Source: Methylobacterium terricola | GTDB taxonomy: Bacteria; Pseudomonadota; Alphaproteobacteria; Rhizobiales; Beijerinckiaceae | NCBI RefSeq assembly: GCF_006151805.1 | Contig: NZ_VDDA01000013.1 | Span: forward strand, 1 to 64,000 | Length of the DNA stretch: 64,000 nucleotides | Direction of reading: 5' to 3' | Part shown: one piece after another, positions 38,222 to 46,504 of the stretch | Layout of the letters: every line of letters starts with the position of its first letter | Numbering within the stretch: the stretch's first letter is position 1 | The notes under the pieces: model-generated | Database searches by the model: none | Seen by the model: only the letters and a program-made list of their open reading frames with translations | Told to the model about the DNA's origin: nothing | Position numbers and translations under genes: made by a program

Positions 38222-38704
38222 CTACCCCAAGCCCGCCTGCATCATGATCGCGTTGGCGCGGCTGCCGTCCGGCCTCGCATAGTAGCTCGCCCGCCGGCCG
38301 GTCTCGGTGAAGCCGAGACGGCGGTAGAGGGCGAGCGCCGGGACGTTGCCGTCATCGACCTCGAGATGGACCCGGCGCACGCCCAGATCCTCCAGGGCGA
38401 CGAGGTGGGACCGGAGCAGCTGGCGGCTCAGGCCCGCGCCGCGGGAGGCCGGCCCGAGGACGACCGTGAGGATCTCGGCCTCGTCGAGCACCTGGCGCGA
38501 CAGCACGAAGCCGGCGAGCACGGTGCCGAGCATCAGGGCGTGGGCGACGTGGCCGCGCTCGCACAGCATGCGCTCGAACTCGTCCGCCTCCCAGGGCCGC
38601 GCGAAGGCGGTGGCGTGGAGTGCCGCGAGCTCGACCGATCGGTCGGCCGAGGTCAGCGGCGCGACATGGGCGGTGGGGGGCGAGCGGAACGGCATCCACT
38701 TCAT
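38222..38704 (-). CDS. rimI: Ribosomal protein bS18 / GNAT N-acetyltransferase
   Basis: The 160-residue GNAT enzyme has the acetyl-CoA binding pattern VVLGPASRGAGLSRQLL and the C-terminal LEVDDGNVPALALYRRLGF and GRRASYYARP segments of RimI. It starts at the ATG at 38704, 11 bases after the tsaB stop. Coupling with tsaB is the usual arrangement for rimI. RimI acetylates the N-terminus of ribosomal protein S18 in E. coli. Confidence 0.9.
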   Translation of the reverse strand: MKWMPFRSPPTAHVAPLTSADRSVELAALHATAFARPWEADEFERMLCERGHVAHALMLGTVLAGFVLSRQVLDEAEILTVVLGPASRGAGLSRQLLRSHLVALEDLGVRRVHLEVDDGNVPALALYRRLGFTETGRRASYYARPDGSRANAIMMQAGLG

Positions 38705-38715
38705 CGGGGTCTCCG

Positions 38716-39414
38716 TCAGCGGCGGGCAAGCCGCGCGTGGTCCTGCGGCTGGGCGTCCGGCCCGCGCAGGTAGAGAGGGCGGGCGAGGGCATGGGCCGGA
38801 TCGGCGACCAGGCCGAGCGAGGCGATCCATTCGATCTGCGGGGCGAGGTGCCCGTCCGGCACGACGGCGCGGATCCCTTGCGCGGCGGCGGCCGCCGCCA
38901 GCGCCGGGGCGGCGGAGCCGGCGAGCGCCGCCGGGCCGGACCCGATGAGCCGCAGGGCGTCCGCCAGCGGCAGCAGGGTGGGCGGGACGGCGATGCCGCC
39001 GTCCTGGCTCAGGGCCTGGAAATAGACGTGACCGTGGCGGGCATCGATCGCGGCGGCGAGCAGGAAGCCCTGGCCGAAGAAATCCTCGTCGGCGGCGAGC
39101 AGCGGCGCGAGCAGGGCCGACAGGGTGGTGACCCCGACGACCGGGATGCCGCAGGCGAGCCCGACCGCGCGGGCCGCCGAGAGGCCGACCCGCAGGCCGG
39201 TATAGCTGCCGGGGCCGACCGTGACCGCGACGCGGTCGAGACTGTCGAACCCGCCCTCGGCCCGGGCGATCACCCGTTCGACAAGGGGCAGCAGCGCCTC
39301 GGCATGACCGCGAGCGAGATCCATGCTCTCCTGCGCCAGGGGCTCGGGCGAGTCGTCCGTCATGATGCAGGCCGCGCAGCGCTCGAGCGCCGTATCGATG
39401 GCCAGGATCCGCAT
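38716..39414 (-). CDS. tsaB: tRNA threonylcarbamoyladenosine biosynthesis protein TsaB
   Basis: The 232-residue ASKHA-fold protein works with TsaD and TsaE to form t6A in tRNA. The N-terminus MRILAIDTALERCAACI and the segments GPGSYTGLRVGLSAARAVGL and DARHGHVYFQAL are diagnostic. The ATG at 39414 is chosen; the longer frame from 39528 adds an arginine-rich non-conserved stretch. Confidence 0.93.
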   Translation of the reverse strand: MRILAIDTALERCAACIMTDDSPEPLAQESMDLARGHAEALLPLVERVIARAEGGFDSLDRVAVTVGPGSYTGLRVGLSAARAVGLACGIPVVGVTTLSALLAPLLAADEDFFGQGFLLAAAIDARHGHVYFQALSQDGGIAVPPTLLPLADALRLIGSGPAALAGSAAPALAAAAAAQGIRAVVPDGHLAPQIEWIASLGLVADPAHALARPLYLRGPDAQPQDHARLARR

Positions 39415-39742
39415 CGCCGTCAGGCTCCGCCCTCTCGTCCGCCCGCGGGTTCGTCGCCGCGGCCGGGTCCGTGCCGCCGGCCGCGCCGGATCGCTGATGA
39501 TCCGGCCGCTCGAGTCCCAGCATGGCACGCACAGGTTAACACAAGAAGGACCGCCCCGCAGATGCAGGACGGCCCGGTTCGGCCTCAGCCTTTAGATCAT
39601 CCGCCGCCGGCGGGGAAACCGCCCGGCGCATTTTCCGACGAAGGGGATCCCGGTTCGTCGCAGGCAATGCCGCAGAATCAGCGCCCGGGAGCCTCACCCG
39701 ATCGCGGGGCGATCGGGTGAGGCTCCCGCGACGAAGGCGGGA
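39415..39742. other. Intergenic region between nfuA and tsaB
   Basis: No gene is supported in 328 bases. The right end carries the nfuA terminator, listed separately. The rest is GC-rich sequence without recognisable sites. Confidence 0.45.
39687..39727 (-). terminator. Large perfect hairpin after nfuA
   Basis: An 18-bp perfect inverted repeat (39687-39704 with 39710-39727) with a 5-base loop starts 15 bases past the nfuA stop. Confidence 0.72.
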
Positions 39743-40309
39743 TCAGGAGACGGCCTGGACCTCGCGCACGTCCGGCAGGAAGTGGCGGAACAGGTTCTGC
39801 ACGCCCTGGCGCAGGGTGGCGGTGGAGGACGGGCAGCCCGAGCAGGCGCCTTTCATCTCCAGGAAGACCACGCCATCGCGAAATCCCCGGAAGGTGATGT
39901 CGCCGCCGTCGCCGGCCACCGCCGGGCGCACGCGGGTCTCGAGCAGGTCCTTGATCGTCGCGACGGTGTCGGCGTCGGCCTCCTCGTAGAACTCCTCCGC
40001 GGCCTCCTCGGGGGCGTGGCCGGCCTCGAGGACCGGGGCCCCCGACATGAAGTGCTCCATGATGGCGCCGAGCACCGCGGGCTTGACCTGCGGCCAGCCC
40101 GGCTCGCCCTCGGCCTTGGTCACCGAGATGAAGTCGTGGCCGAAATAGACGCCGGAGACGCCGGGCACCCCGAACAGGGCGCGGGCAAGCGGCGAGCGCG
40201 CCGCGGCGCCTTCGTCCCGGGCCTCGAAGGTGCCGTCGGCCAGCACGACCTTGCCGGGCAGGAACTTCAGGGTGGCGGGGTTCGGGGTGGCTTCGGTCTG
40301 GATGAACAT
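39743..40309 (-). CDS. nfuA: NifU-like iron-sulfur scaffold/carrier protein
   Basis: The 188-residue protein has an Nfu N-terminal domain (MFIQTEATPNPATLKFLPG; 1-90) and a C-terminal NifU domain (about 115-185). The cluster-binding CxxC is in GACSGCPSST. Such proteins carry Fe-S clusters to target enzymes. It lies just upstream of tsaB in transcription order, as in many Rhizobiales. The ATG at 40309 is the conserved start. Confidence 0.94.
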   Translation of the reverse strand: MFIQTEATPNPATLKFLPGKVVLADGTFEARDEGAAARSPLARALFGVPGVSGVYFGHDFISVTKAEGEPGWPQVKPAVLGAIMEHFMSGAPVLEAGHAPEEAAEEFYEEADADTVATIKDLLETRVRPAVAGDGGDITFRGFRDGVVFLEMKGACSGCPSSTATLRQGVQNLFRHFLPDVREVQAVS

Positions 40310-40438
40310 CGGTGATCCTCGAAAAGTTCTCTGCGCCGGTTCAAGGCCGGCCGGGAACGACGCGCCGCCCGCCGACGGGCGGCCGCGCCTGCGGCAGATG
40401 TGGACCCGAACGGGCGAAAGCTCAATGGATCGCGCGGC

Positions 40439-40942
40439 TCATCCGGCGAGCGCCGTGATCTCCGCCTCGCTCAAGCCCCCTGGCACGATCACCACCGGCA
40501 CCGGGAAGCTGCCGGCGGTGCGCCCGGCGATGGAGGAGACCAGGGGTCCCGGCCCGTCGCTGCCGGCGGCGGCGGCGAGCACCAGGAAGGCGATGTCCTC
40601 GTCCGCCTCGATCTGGCGCAGGATGGCGTCGGCGCGCTCGCCGCCGCGCACGACGAGCTCGGGATCCACCCCTGCGGCCCGGCGCGCCGCCGCCGCCAGG
40701 CCCTCGAGCCGCTCGGCGGTCTCCGCCTCGGCCTCGGCCCGCATCGCGTCGCCGACGCCGAGGAATTCCATGGTCTCGGGCGGCTCGACCACCGCCAGCA
40801 TCACCACCCGTGCGCCGAGCCGCGCCGCCCGGCGCACCGCGAAATGCACCGCGCGGTCGCATTCGGGCGTCTCGTCGACCAGCACCATGAACTTGAGCCG
40901 ATGCCCGGCCTCGAAGGACCGGCGCCGCTTGATCTCGACCAT
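40439..40942 (-). CDS. Universal stress protein (UspA family)
   Basis: The 167-residue USP-fold protein shows RLKFMVLVDETPECDRAVHF at the N-terminus and a long helical middle. The C-terminal ATP-binding-type segment is degenerate (VSSIAGRTAGSFPVPVVIVPGG) compared with the G-x2-G-x9-GS/T consensus. The ATG at 40942 is the first codon of the conserved part; the longer frame upstream runs through a tandem repeat array. It is monocistronic. Confidence 0.87.
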   Translation of the reverse strand: MVEIKRRRSFEAGHRLKFMVLVDETPECDRAVHFAVRRAARLGARVVMLAVVEPPETMEFLGVGDAMRAEAEAETAERLEGLAAAARRAAGVDPELVVRGGERADAILRQIEADEDIAFLVLAAAAGSDGPGPLVSSIAGRTAGSFPVPVVIVPGGLSEAEITALAG

Positions 40943-41402
40943 GTCTGCATCTCGGCCAGGCCCGGACGCGCTCCGCCGCCGGAACGGATGCTGCCCGCGC
41001 CCGTCCCCGCCCGCAAGGGGCAGAGGCGGGCAACGGCGGATCGCCGGACGCGGATCGCCGAGTGCCGATCGCCAAGTACGGACCGCCAAGTACGGACCGC
41101 CAAGTGCCGATCGCCAAGTGCGACGCACCGAGCGCGAATCACCGGGGGCGAATCAGGTGGCCGAGGCCGCCGTCCCGGCCCGAAACTCATGATGAGGACG
41201 GAGCAATCCAATCGTCCAATTGATGAATGGGCACCGTGATGCGGCACCTTGTGCGCACAAAGCAGGCAATTCGCGAATCTTTTGGTCCCAACATGAATAG
41301 GAAACGACCTTTCGCCGATCGTCCCAACGGTTTTCCCTCCACTCTGCCAACGACATCTTCTCGCCGGAGGAGTAAGGATCTGGTCAGTGTCGGTGACCTA
41401 AC
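40943..41402. other. Intergenic region between usp and the sia-like operon
   Basis: 460 bases separate two divergent transcription units. The left half contains an array of eight 14-bp repeats, listed separately. The right half (about 41180-41400) is AT-richer and probably carries the operon promoter. A GGAGGAG at about 41371 is too far from the ATG at 41403 to serve it directly. No gene is supported. Confidence 0.5.
41038..41149. repeat. Eight tandem copies of a 14-bp repeat upstream of usp
   Basis: Eight units of exactly 14 bases (type CGATCGCCAAGTGC / GGACCGCCAAGTAC) run without gaps. The central four or five copies are near identical and the outer ones degenerate. The unit is not a multiple of three, so it is not a coding repeat. 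It lies 96-207 bases upstream of the usp start. Confidence 0.85.
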
Positions 41403-42041
41403 ATGTCGTTTGGCCAGCCCCGGGTGGAGACCTGGGGCAACTATATCGAAAGGCCTAGGCCGTCGGCCCCGAAGCGGGAGAGAGTGGTGCTCGCAACAGA
41501 CTTCATGGCGTTCCACGAGGCGTCCCGGCGCAACGGGATCATCCTGTCGTTCGGCGGCGACCTGTCCGAGAACGTGCTGTTCTCCCTCGGCGAGGTGCTG
41601 AAGCTGCGCATGCAGCAGGGCGCCACCGACGCCTCGGTGTCGAAGCGGGTGTTCTCGGTCTTCGTCGAGCAGGCGCAGAACGTCATCCGCTACTCCGCCG
41701 ACAAGCTCGTGCCGGCGGGCGCGCCGGGGGGCGGGATGGTCAGCTCCGGCCTGATCGTCGTCGGGGTCGAGCACGGGCGCTTCTTCGTCGCCTGCGGCAA
41801 CGAGGTGCCGGAGGCCCACGTCACGGGCTTGCGCGCCCGGCTCGATCACATCGCCGGCCTGTCCGGGGACGAACTGAAGAAATATTACCGCGAGCGGCTG
41901 CGCCAGCCCGCCGACGAGGGCAGCCTCGGCGGCAGCATCGGGCTGATCGAGATCGCCCGCCGCGCCAGCGCCCCGGTCGAGTACGAGTTCCAGCCCCGCG
42001 GCGACGACCGCTGCTTCTTCTGCCTCAAAGCCTTCATCTGA
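41403..42041 (+). CDS. siaB: SiaB-family protein kinase
   Basis: The 212-residue GHKL-type protein matches the SiaB kinase family: DFMAFHEASRRNGIILSFGG, ENVLFSLGEVLKL, VFSVFVEQAQNVIRYSADKL and a late GGSIGLIEIARRAS segment in place of the G-box. In Pseudomonas aeruginosa, SiaB phosphorylates SiaC to switch diguanylate cyclase activity off. It is the first gene of a four-gene operon. The ATG at 41403 follows an in-frame stop closely; GTG at 41487 with a nearby GGGAGAG is an alternative, so the first 28 codons are uncertain. Confidence 0.82.
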   Translation: MSFGQPRVETWGNYIERPRPSAPKRERVVLATDFMAFHEASRRNGIILSFGGDLSENVLFSLGEVLKLRMQQGATDASVSKRVFSVFVEQAQNVIRYSADKLVPAGAPGGGMVSSGLIVVGVEHGRFFVACGNEVPEAHVTGLRARLDHIAGLSGDELKKYYRERLRQPADEGSLGGSIGLIEIARRASAPVEYEFQPRGDDRCFFCLKAFI

Positions 42042-42052
42042 GGCGCTCGACG

Positions 42053-42439
42053 ATGGACCGGATCCAGATCCCCGCCACCAGCCGCTCGCCGCTGGTCGAT
42101 TTCGACTTCGCCGCCGGGCACCTGATCCTGCGCGGCGAATCCTACCCGGAGGACGCCGCCGCCTTCTACGGCCCGCTGCTCCACGCCCTGCGCGGCTGCC
42201 TGGAGGAAGGCGGCGGAGCGCTGACCTTCGACGTGGCCTTGTCGTACTTCAACTCGTCGAGCGCCAAGGCCTTGATGAACCTGTTCATGCCGCTCGAGGA
42301 CGCGGCCGAGGAGGGCCGCGCGGTGACGATCCGCTGGCACTACGCCGAGGGCGACGACACCATCGCGGAGGCCGGAGAGGATTTCGCGGCCGATTTCTCG
42401 CATGCCCGGTTCGAGATGGTGCAGGAGACGGCGGCATGA
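42053..42439 (+). CDS. siaC: SiaC-family regulatory protein (DUF1987)
   Basis: The 128-residue protein matches DUF1987: SPLVDFDFAAGHLILRGESY at the start, LTFDVALSYFNSSSAKALMN in the middle and a short C-terminal acidic part. Ser68 (YFNSSSAK) sits at the position of the phosphorylated Thr68 of P. aeruginosa SiaC, as I recall it. The unphosphorylated form activates the partner diguanylate cyclase. It starts 11 bases after siaB and overlaps the cyclase gene as ATGA. Confidence 0.85.
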   Translation: MDRIQIPATSRSPLVDFDFAAGHLILRGESYPEDAAAFYGPLLHALRGCLEEGGGALTFDVALSYFNSSSAKALMNLFMPLEDAAEEGRAVTIRWHYAEGDDTIAEAGEDFAADFSHARFEMVQETAA

Positions 42440-43422
42440 CCACCAGGGCGGTCCCGGAGCGTGCGGCAGTGACGGATGGCGAGGCTCCCCCCGAACCCGA
42501 CGGGCGCAAGGCCGGCGGGGCCAGGACTTCCGGACTCAAGATCGACGGAGCCAAGGGGGACGGAGCGAGAGCCGGGACATCCAAGGCGGGTGCGCCCGCC
42601 AACGTGTTCAGCCTGTTCGACAACGAGGAGGCGGTGCTCGACCGGACCGAGGTGATGCTGACCCAGCTCGCCGCCGTCGCCGACGGCGTGAAGGTGCTGG
42701 CGGAGGCCTATCGCCGGGGCTACCGCGAGCAGCGCCGGCTGGTGCGCCTCAGTGACCGGATGCAGGCCGACCTGCAGAAGGCGAACAAGCGCCTGGGCGA
42801 GCAGCAGCGCGATTTGCAGAACCTCAACGTGGCCCTCTCGGGCGAGATCGAGACCAGCGCCCGGCTCGAGGCCGAGCTGCGCCGCCTCGCCGACACCGAC
42901 CCGCTGACCGGGGCGCTGGCGCGCCGACGCTTCCTGGAGGTCTGCGCCCGGGACTGGCCGCGGCGCGCCGGCCAGTCGGCCTGCCTGCTGATGCTCGACA
43001 TCGACCGGTTCAAGCTCGTCAACGACAGCCACGGCCATGCCGCGGGCGACGCGGCGCTGATCGCCTTCGTGGCCGCCTGCCGCTCGGCCCTGCGCTCCCT
43101 CGACACCGTCGGCCGGCTCGGCGGCGAGGAATTCGCCATCCTCCTGGTCGAGACCGGGCCCGAGGACGGCGCCGCGATCGCCGAGCGCATCCGCGCCGCC
43201 GTGGCGGCGCATCCGATCGCCACCGAAGCCGGTCCGATCGGCATCACGGTCAGCATCGGGCTCGCCGCGGCGGAACCGGGAGAGAGCCTGCAGGCGGCGA
43301 TGCGCCGGGCCGACGCGGCGCTCTATGCCGCCAAGCACGGCGGCCGCAATCGGGTCGAGCGGGCCCGGCCGGTTGCAGTCCCGCCGGAGGACCCCGCCTC
43401 CCCGCAGGGGGCGGCCCCTTGA
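42436..43422 (+). CDS. siaD: GGDEF diguanylate cyclase, SiaD-like
   Basis: The 328-residue cytoplasmic enzyme makes c-di-GMP. A disordered N-terminus (1-60) is followed by a coiled region (about 62-150; VMLTQLAAVADGVKVLAEAY) that in SiaD contacts SiaC. The catalytic domain has the active-site GGEEF at 229-233 and an RxxD inhibitory I-site (RSLD, 220-223) five residues before it. The gene starts inside the siaC stop (ATGA) and its stop overlaps the next start (TTGA). Confidence 0.9.
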   Translation: MTTRAVPERAAVTDGEAPPEPDGRKAGGARTSGLKIDGAKGDGARAGTSKAGAPANVFSLFDNEEAVLDRTEVMLTQLAAVADGVKVLAEAYRRGYREQRRLVRLSDRMQADLQKANKRLGEQQRDLQNLNVALSGEIETSARLEAELRRLADTDPLTGALARRRFLEVCARDWPRRAGQSACLLMLDIDRFKLVNDSHGHAAGDAALIAFVAACRSALRSLDTVGRLGGEEFAILLVETGPEDGAAIAERIRAAVAAHPIATEAGPIGITVSIGLAAAEPGESLQAAMRRADAALYAAKHGGRNRVERARPVAVPPEDPASPQGAAP

Positions 43423-45122
43423 GCGGAGAGACCCTGTCGCCGCCGCCCGACGTCGCGCCTGCGCCGGTGCAGCCCCGCCGCAGCGGGTCCCTGCGCGGCG
43501 CCGGCCCGATGCGCCGGGGCGACGCACCCGCCGGCCTCGGCTTCGCCGAGGTGCCGACGACGCAGGATGGCGGCGCCGACACGATGCGGCCCGGGGCGTT
43601 GCGCGGCGCGGCGCGCGGCCGGAACCTCGACGGCCTCGCCCACACGCTGTTCCTGCGCCTCGCGCCGGTGATCGCCGTCCTGGTCCTGCTGACCCAGGTG
43701 GTGATCGCCTGGGTCAATTACGGTGACCAGATCCGCCTCTCCGGCGAGCGGGCGCAGATGATGGCGGACATGACCGCCCGGGCGCTGGCCCAGCCGGGCT
43801 GGACCACGTCGTTCGGCCCGCAGCTCCAGGCGCTCGGCCTCGATCCGTCCGTGCGCTTCGCGACCCTGCGCGACGCGTCGGGCACGGTGATCGGGCGGCT
43901 CGGCGAGGAGCCCCGCGGCCGCAGCCTCGAGCGCATCCAGGTCTCGTCGGAAATCGAGGCCGGCCCGGAGGCCCAGCCCGCCGGCAGCCTGACCCTGGTC
44001 CTGTCGGCCGAGGGCCTGCGTGCCCATGCCGAGAAGCAGTTCGTGATGGTGCTGGGCGCCAGCGCGGTGCTGATCCTGGCCTTCGCGCTGTCCCTGCGGC
44101 TCGCGGTGGCGCGCCACGTGCTCGCCCCCCTGACCCGGCTGCTGACGGCGATGGGGCGAGTCGAGCGCAAGGACTGGGTGACGGTCGACCTCGCCGGCAG
44201 CCGGCGGCCGAGCCGCGAGATCGCCGAGATCTCCGCCGCCTTCAACCGGATGGTCGAGGGCCTGCGGAGCGGCGACGAGGCCCGCCACCTGCTGGCCGAG
44301 CTGGAGCGCACCCATGCGCGGCTGGCCGAAGCCAACGGCTTGGTGATGGAGAGCCTCGGCTATGCCCGGCGCATCCAGCAGGCGGTGCTGCCGGGGCAGG
44401 CCGCCCTGGAGGGCGGCCCGCTCGACGTGGCGGTCCTGTGGGAGCCGCTGCACGTCGTCGGCGGCGACTATTTCTGGGTCGAGGAGATCGACGGCGGGGG
44501 AACCGCAGGCCTGAGCGTCCTGGTGGTGGCCGATTGCACCGGCCACGGCGTGCCTGGCGCCTTCCTGACCCTGATCGTGGCCACCGCCCTCGACCGGATC
44601 CTGCACGACCAGGGTCTGCGCCGCCCGGACGCGATCCTCGCCGCCCTCGACGGCGTGGTGCGGGCGCGCCTGCGCCAGCATGCCGGCAACTCGGATCTCT
44701 CGGATGACGGGCTCGATTGCGGGATCTGCGTCGTCGACCGGGCGGCGGGCACGCTGGACTTCGCCGGGGCCGGCCTCGCGCTCACGGTGCTCTCCGGGGA
44801 CGGCGTGGCGCGGATCAAGGGCCGCCGCCACGGCCTCGGCTACCGGCTCACCGGCCGCGAGGAAACCCTGTCCGCCGTCACGGTGCCGCTCGGCGACGAC
44901 CGGACCTTCTTCCTGATGACCGACGGCATCAGCGACCAGATGGGGGGCACGTCGCGGCGGCTCCTCGGCCACCGGGGCGTCGCCGAGATCCTGGAGCGGC
45001 ACGCAAACCAGCCCCTCGCCGAGCAGGTCGCGGCCCTGGACGCGGCGCTCGCCGCCCATCGCGGCGCCGAGGCGCGCCGGGACGACATGACCCTGGTGGC
45101 GTTCCGGCCCAAGGGGGATTGA
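43419..45122 (+). CDS. siaA: Membrane PP2C/SpoIIE phosphatase with HAMP, SiaA-like
   Basis: The 567-residue sensor phosphatase has a membrane segment at about 78-99 (VIAVLVLLTQVVIAWV), a periplasmic region to about 205, and a second segment near 208-228. A HAMP-like linker and a coiled segment (ERTHARLAEANGLVMESLGY) follow. The C-terminal PP2C/SpoIIE domain has GGDYFWVEE, VVADCTGHGVPGAFLT and FFLMTDGISDQMGG metal-binding acids. SiaA dephosphorylates SiaC and so turns the cyclase on. The TTG at 43419 overlaps the cyclase stop. Confidence 0.9.
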   Translation: MSGETLSPPPDVAPAPVQPRRSGSLRGAGPMRRGDAPAGLGFAEVPTTQDGGADTMRPGALRGAARGRNLDGLAHTLFLRLAPVIAVLVLLTQVVIAWVNYGDQIRLSGERAQMMADMTARALAQPGWTTSFGPQLQALGLDPSVRFATLRDASGTVIGRLGEEPRGRSLERIQVSSEIEAGPEAQPAGSLTLVLSAEGLRAHAEKQFVMVLGASAVLILAFALSLRLAVARHVLAPLTRLLTAMGRVERKDWVTVDLAGSRRPSREIAEISAAFNRMVEGLRSGDEARHLLAELERTHARLAEANGLVMESLGYARRIQQAVLPGQAALEGGPLDVAVLWEPLHVVGGDYFWVEEIDGGGTAGLSVLVVADCTGHGVPGAFLTLIVATALDRILHDQGLRRPDAILAALDGVVRARLRQHAGNSDLSDDGLDCGICVVDRAAGTLDFAGAGLALTVLSGDGVARIKGRRHGLGYRLTGREETLSAVTVPLGDDRTFFLMTDGISDQMGGTSRRLLGHRGVAEILERHANQPLAEQVAALDAALAAHRGAEARRDDMTLVAFRPKGD

Positions 45123-45810
45123 GCAAGGGGGATTGAGCGAGGCTCGAGGCCTCCGACGTGGCAGCATGTTCCGCGACGAACCGGTATCCGGGTCAGCGGA
45201 CGAGGCTCGAGCCCGTCGGAACCCGCAGATGCGGCGCGGGCCATCCGGGGTCGGGCGGGGACCGCAGCGCCGGCCCTCGACCCGCGGCGGACCGAAGGAG
45301 CGGCGGCCGTGGAACGGCCGGCAGCGGCCGAACCGTCCGCGGGCGAAGCCGGGGCCGCAGCCCCGGGCGACCTGCGTCACCGTTGCCTCGGGAGCGGGCA
45401 GTCCCCCGGGGCCGGCCGGCGCCCCGCTCGCGGGGGCGGCGGCGAGGCCATCGACGGCCAGGGGGGCGAGGCCGGCGATCGTTCAACGCGTCAGCATCAC
45501 GGGTGGTCCTCCGTGCGGTCCTGGAAACCAGGAACGGCGGCGCCGGGACCCGCCCCCGCGCCGACCCGACATGACACGACAGGGAACGCGCCGCCCTGCG
45601 CCCGGGCCTCCGGACTTGTCCCAAGTCTCCGGGCTTGTCCCAAGTGTCCGGGCTTGTCCTAAGTGTCCCGACTTGGCGAAAAAGCCCCTCGCCCGCGTGT
45701 CGACAAGCCGCGGCGGTTCCTGTATGGAGCCGGCAACTCACAACAGGACGCCGAAATCCTGACGCCGGATCCCATCCCGGGGCGCGGCGGCGACGGCAGG
45801 AGTTTGACCG
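45123..45810. other. Long non-coding stretch upstream of rplS
   Basis: About 690 very GC-rich bases hold no convincing gene; the ORFs read Arg/Pro/Gly low complexity in all frames. The right part carries a 19-bp tandem repeat array with internal dyads, listed separately. The rplS leader follows; no L19-type leader structure could be recognised. Confidence 0.5.
45610..45675. repeat. 19-bp tandem repeat, three copies plus a partial fourth
   Basis: Three units of 19 bases (CCGGGCTTGTCCCAAGTGT type) are followed by a broken fourth. Each full copy holds a dyad such as ACTTG-TCC-CAAGT. The array ends 135 bases before the rplS start. It may be an operator array or a simple repeat; sequence alone cannot tell. 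Confidence 0.8.
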
Positions 45811-46209
45811 ATGAACATCATCCAGCAGCTCGAGCAGGAGCAGATTGCTCAGCTCAACAAGACGATCCCCGATTTCGAGCCCGGCGACACGGTCATCGTG
45901 AACGTCAAGGTGAAGGAAGGCGATCGCAGCCGCGTGCAGGCCTATGAGGGCGTCGTGATCGCCCGGTCCGGCGGCGGCATCAACGAGAGCTTCACCGTCC
46001 GCAAGATCTCGTATGGCGAGGGCGTCGAGCGCGTCTTCCCGGTCTACTCGCCGAACATCGACTCGATCAAGGTGGTCCGTCGCGGCAAGGTGCGTCGCGC
46101 CAAGCTGTACTACCTGCGCGATCGCCGCGGCAAGTCGGCCCGCATCGCCGAGCGCGCCGAGCGCGGCGCCGAGAAGGGCAAGACCAAGAAGCCCGCCGCC
46201 GCCGAGTAA
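45811..46209 (+). CDS. rplS: 50S ribosomal protein L19
   Basis: The 132-residue ribosomal protein lies at the 30S-50S interface. DFEPGDTVIVNVKVKEGDR, YEGVVIARSGGGINESFTVR and VERVFPVYSPNIDSIKVVRRG are diagnostic, and a basic C-terminal extension ends the protein. GGCAGGAGTTTGACCG precedes the ATG. The usual companions rpsP, rimM and trmD are absent; the gene is a single transcription unit with its own terminator. Confidence 0.97.
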   Translation: MNIIQQLEQEQIAQLNKTIPDFEPGDTVIVNVKVKEGDRSRVQAYEGVVIARSGGGINESFTVRKISYGEGVERVFPVYSPNIDSIKVVRRGKVRRAKLYYLRDRRGKSARIAERAERGAEKGKTKKPAAAE

Positions 46210-46240
46210 GAATTTTCTCGCGATCTCGCGAGGAGCAGGA

Positions 46241-46276
46241 GGCCGCCTCCCCGTCCGGGTCGAGGCGGCCTTTTTT
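46241..46276 (+). terminator. Rho-independent terminator of rplS
   Basis: A 9-bp perfect stem (46241-46249 with 46262-46270) is followed by six T. It begins 31 bases after the stop. Confidence 0.9.
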
Positions 46277-46504
46277 CGTTGAGGGACCTAGGCGCCATGT
46301 CCCGGGGTCACGGAGCCGCACGACGTCGCTCCGGGCCCGCGCCGCGCAACCCGAAATCCAGAACAGCCGGCAGCCCGAGCCGGAGCGGAACCCGGGTCGC
46401 CGGATCCTGCAGCCTCGGCGACCATGATTCCCAGGCTCTCGGCGAGGGAGATCCGGGACGGGAAGGTGGCGCGGTCGCGCGGCGGGATCCCGCCGGTCCC
46501 TCCC

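Noticed and set aside
41038..41149. Considered as a CRISPR array
   Set aside because: Units are 14 bases, contiguous, without spacers, and no cas genes are present.
43323..45380. A 685-codon open frame on the minus strand opposite the siaA-like gene
   Set aside because: It is a shadow of the phosphatase gene running into non-coding sequence, without domains.
45133..45762. A 209-codon frame upstream of rplS
   Set aside because: Arg/Pro/Gly composition in all frames, with no start context, and it runs through the 19-bp repeat array.
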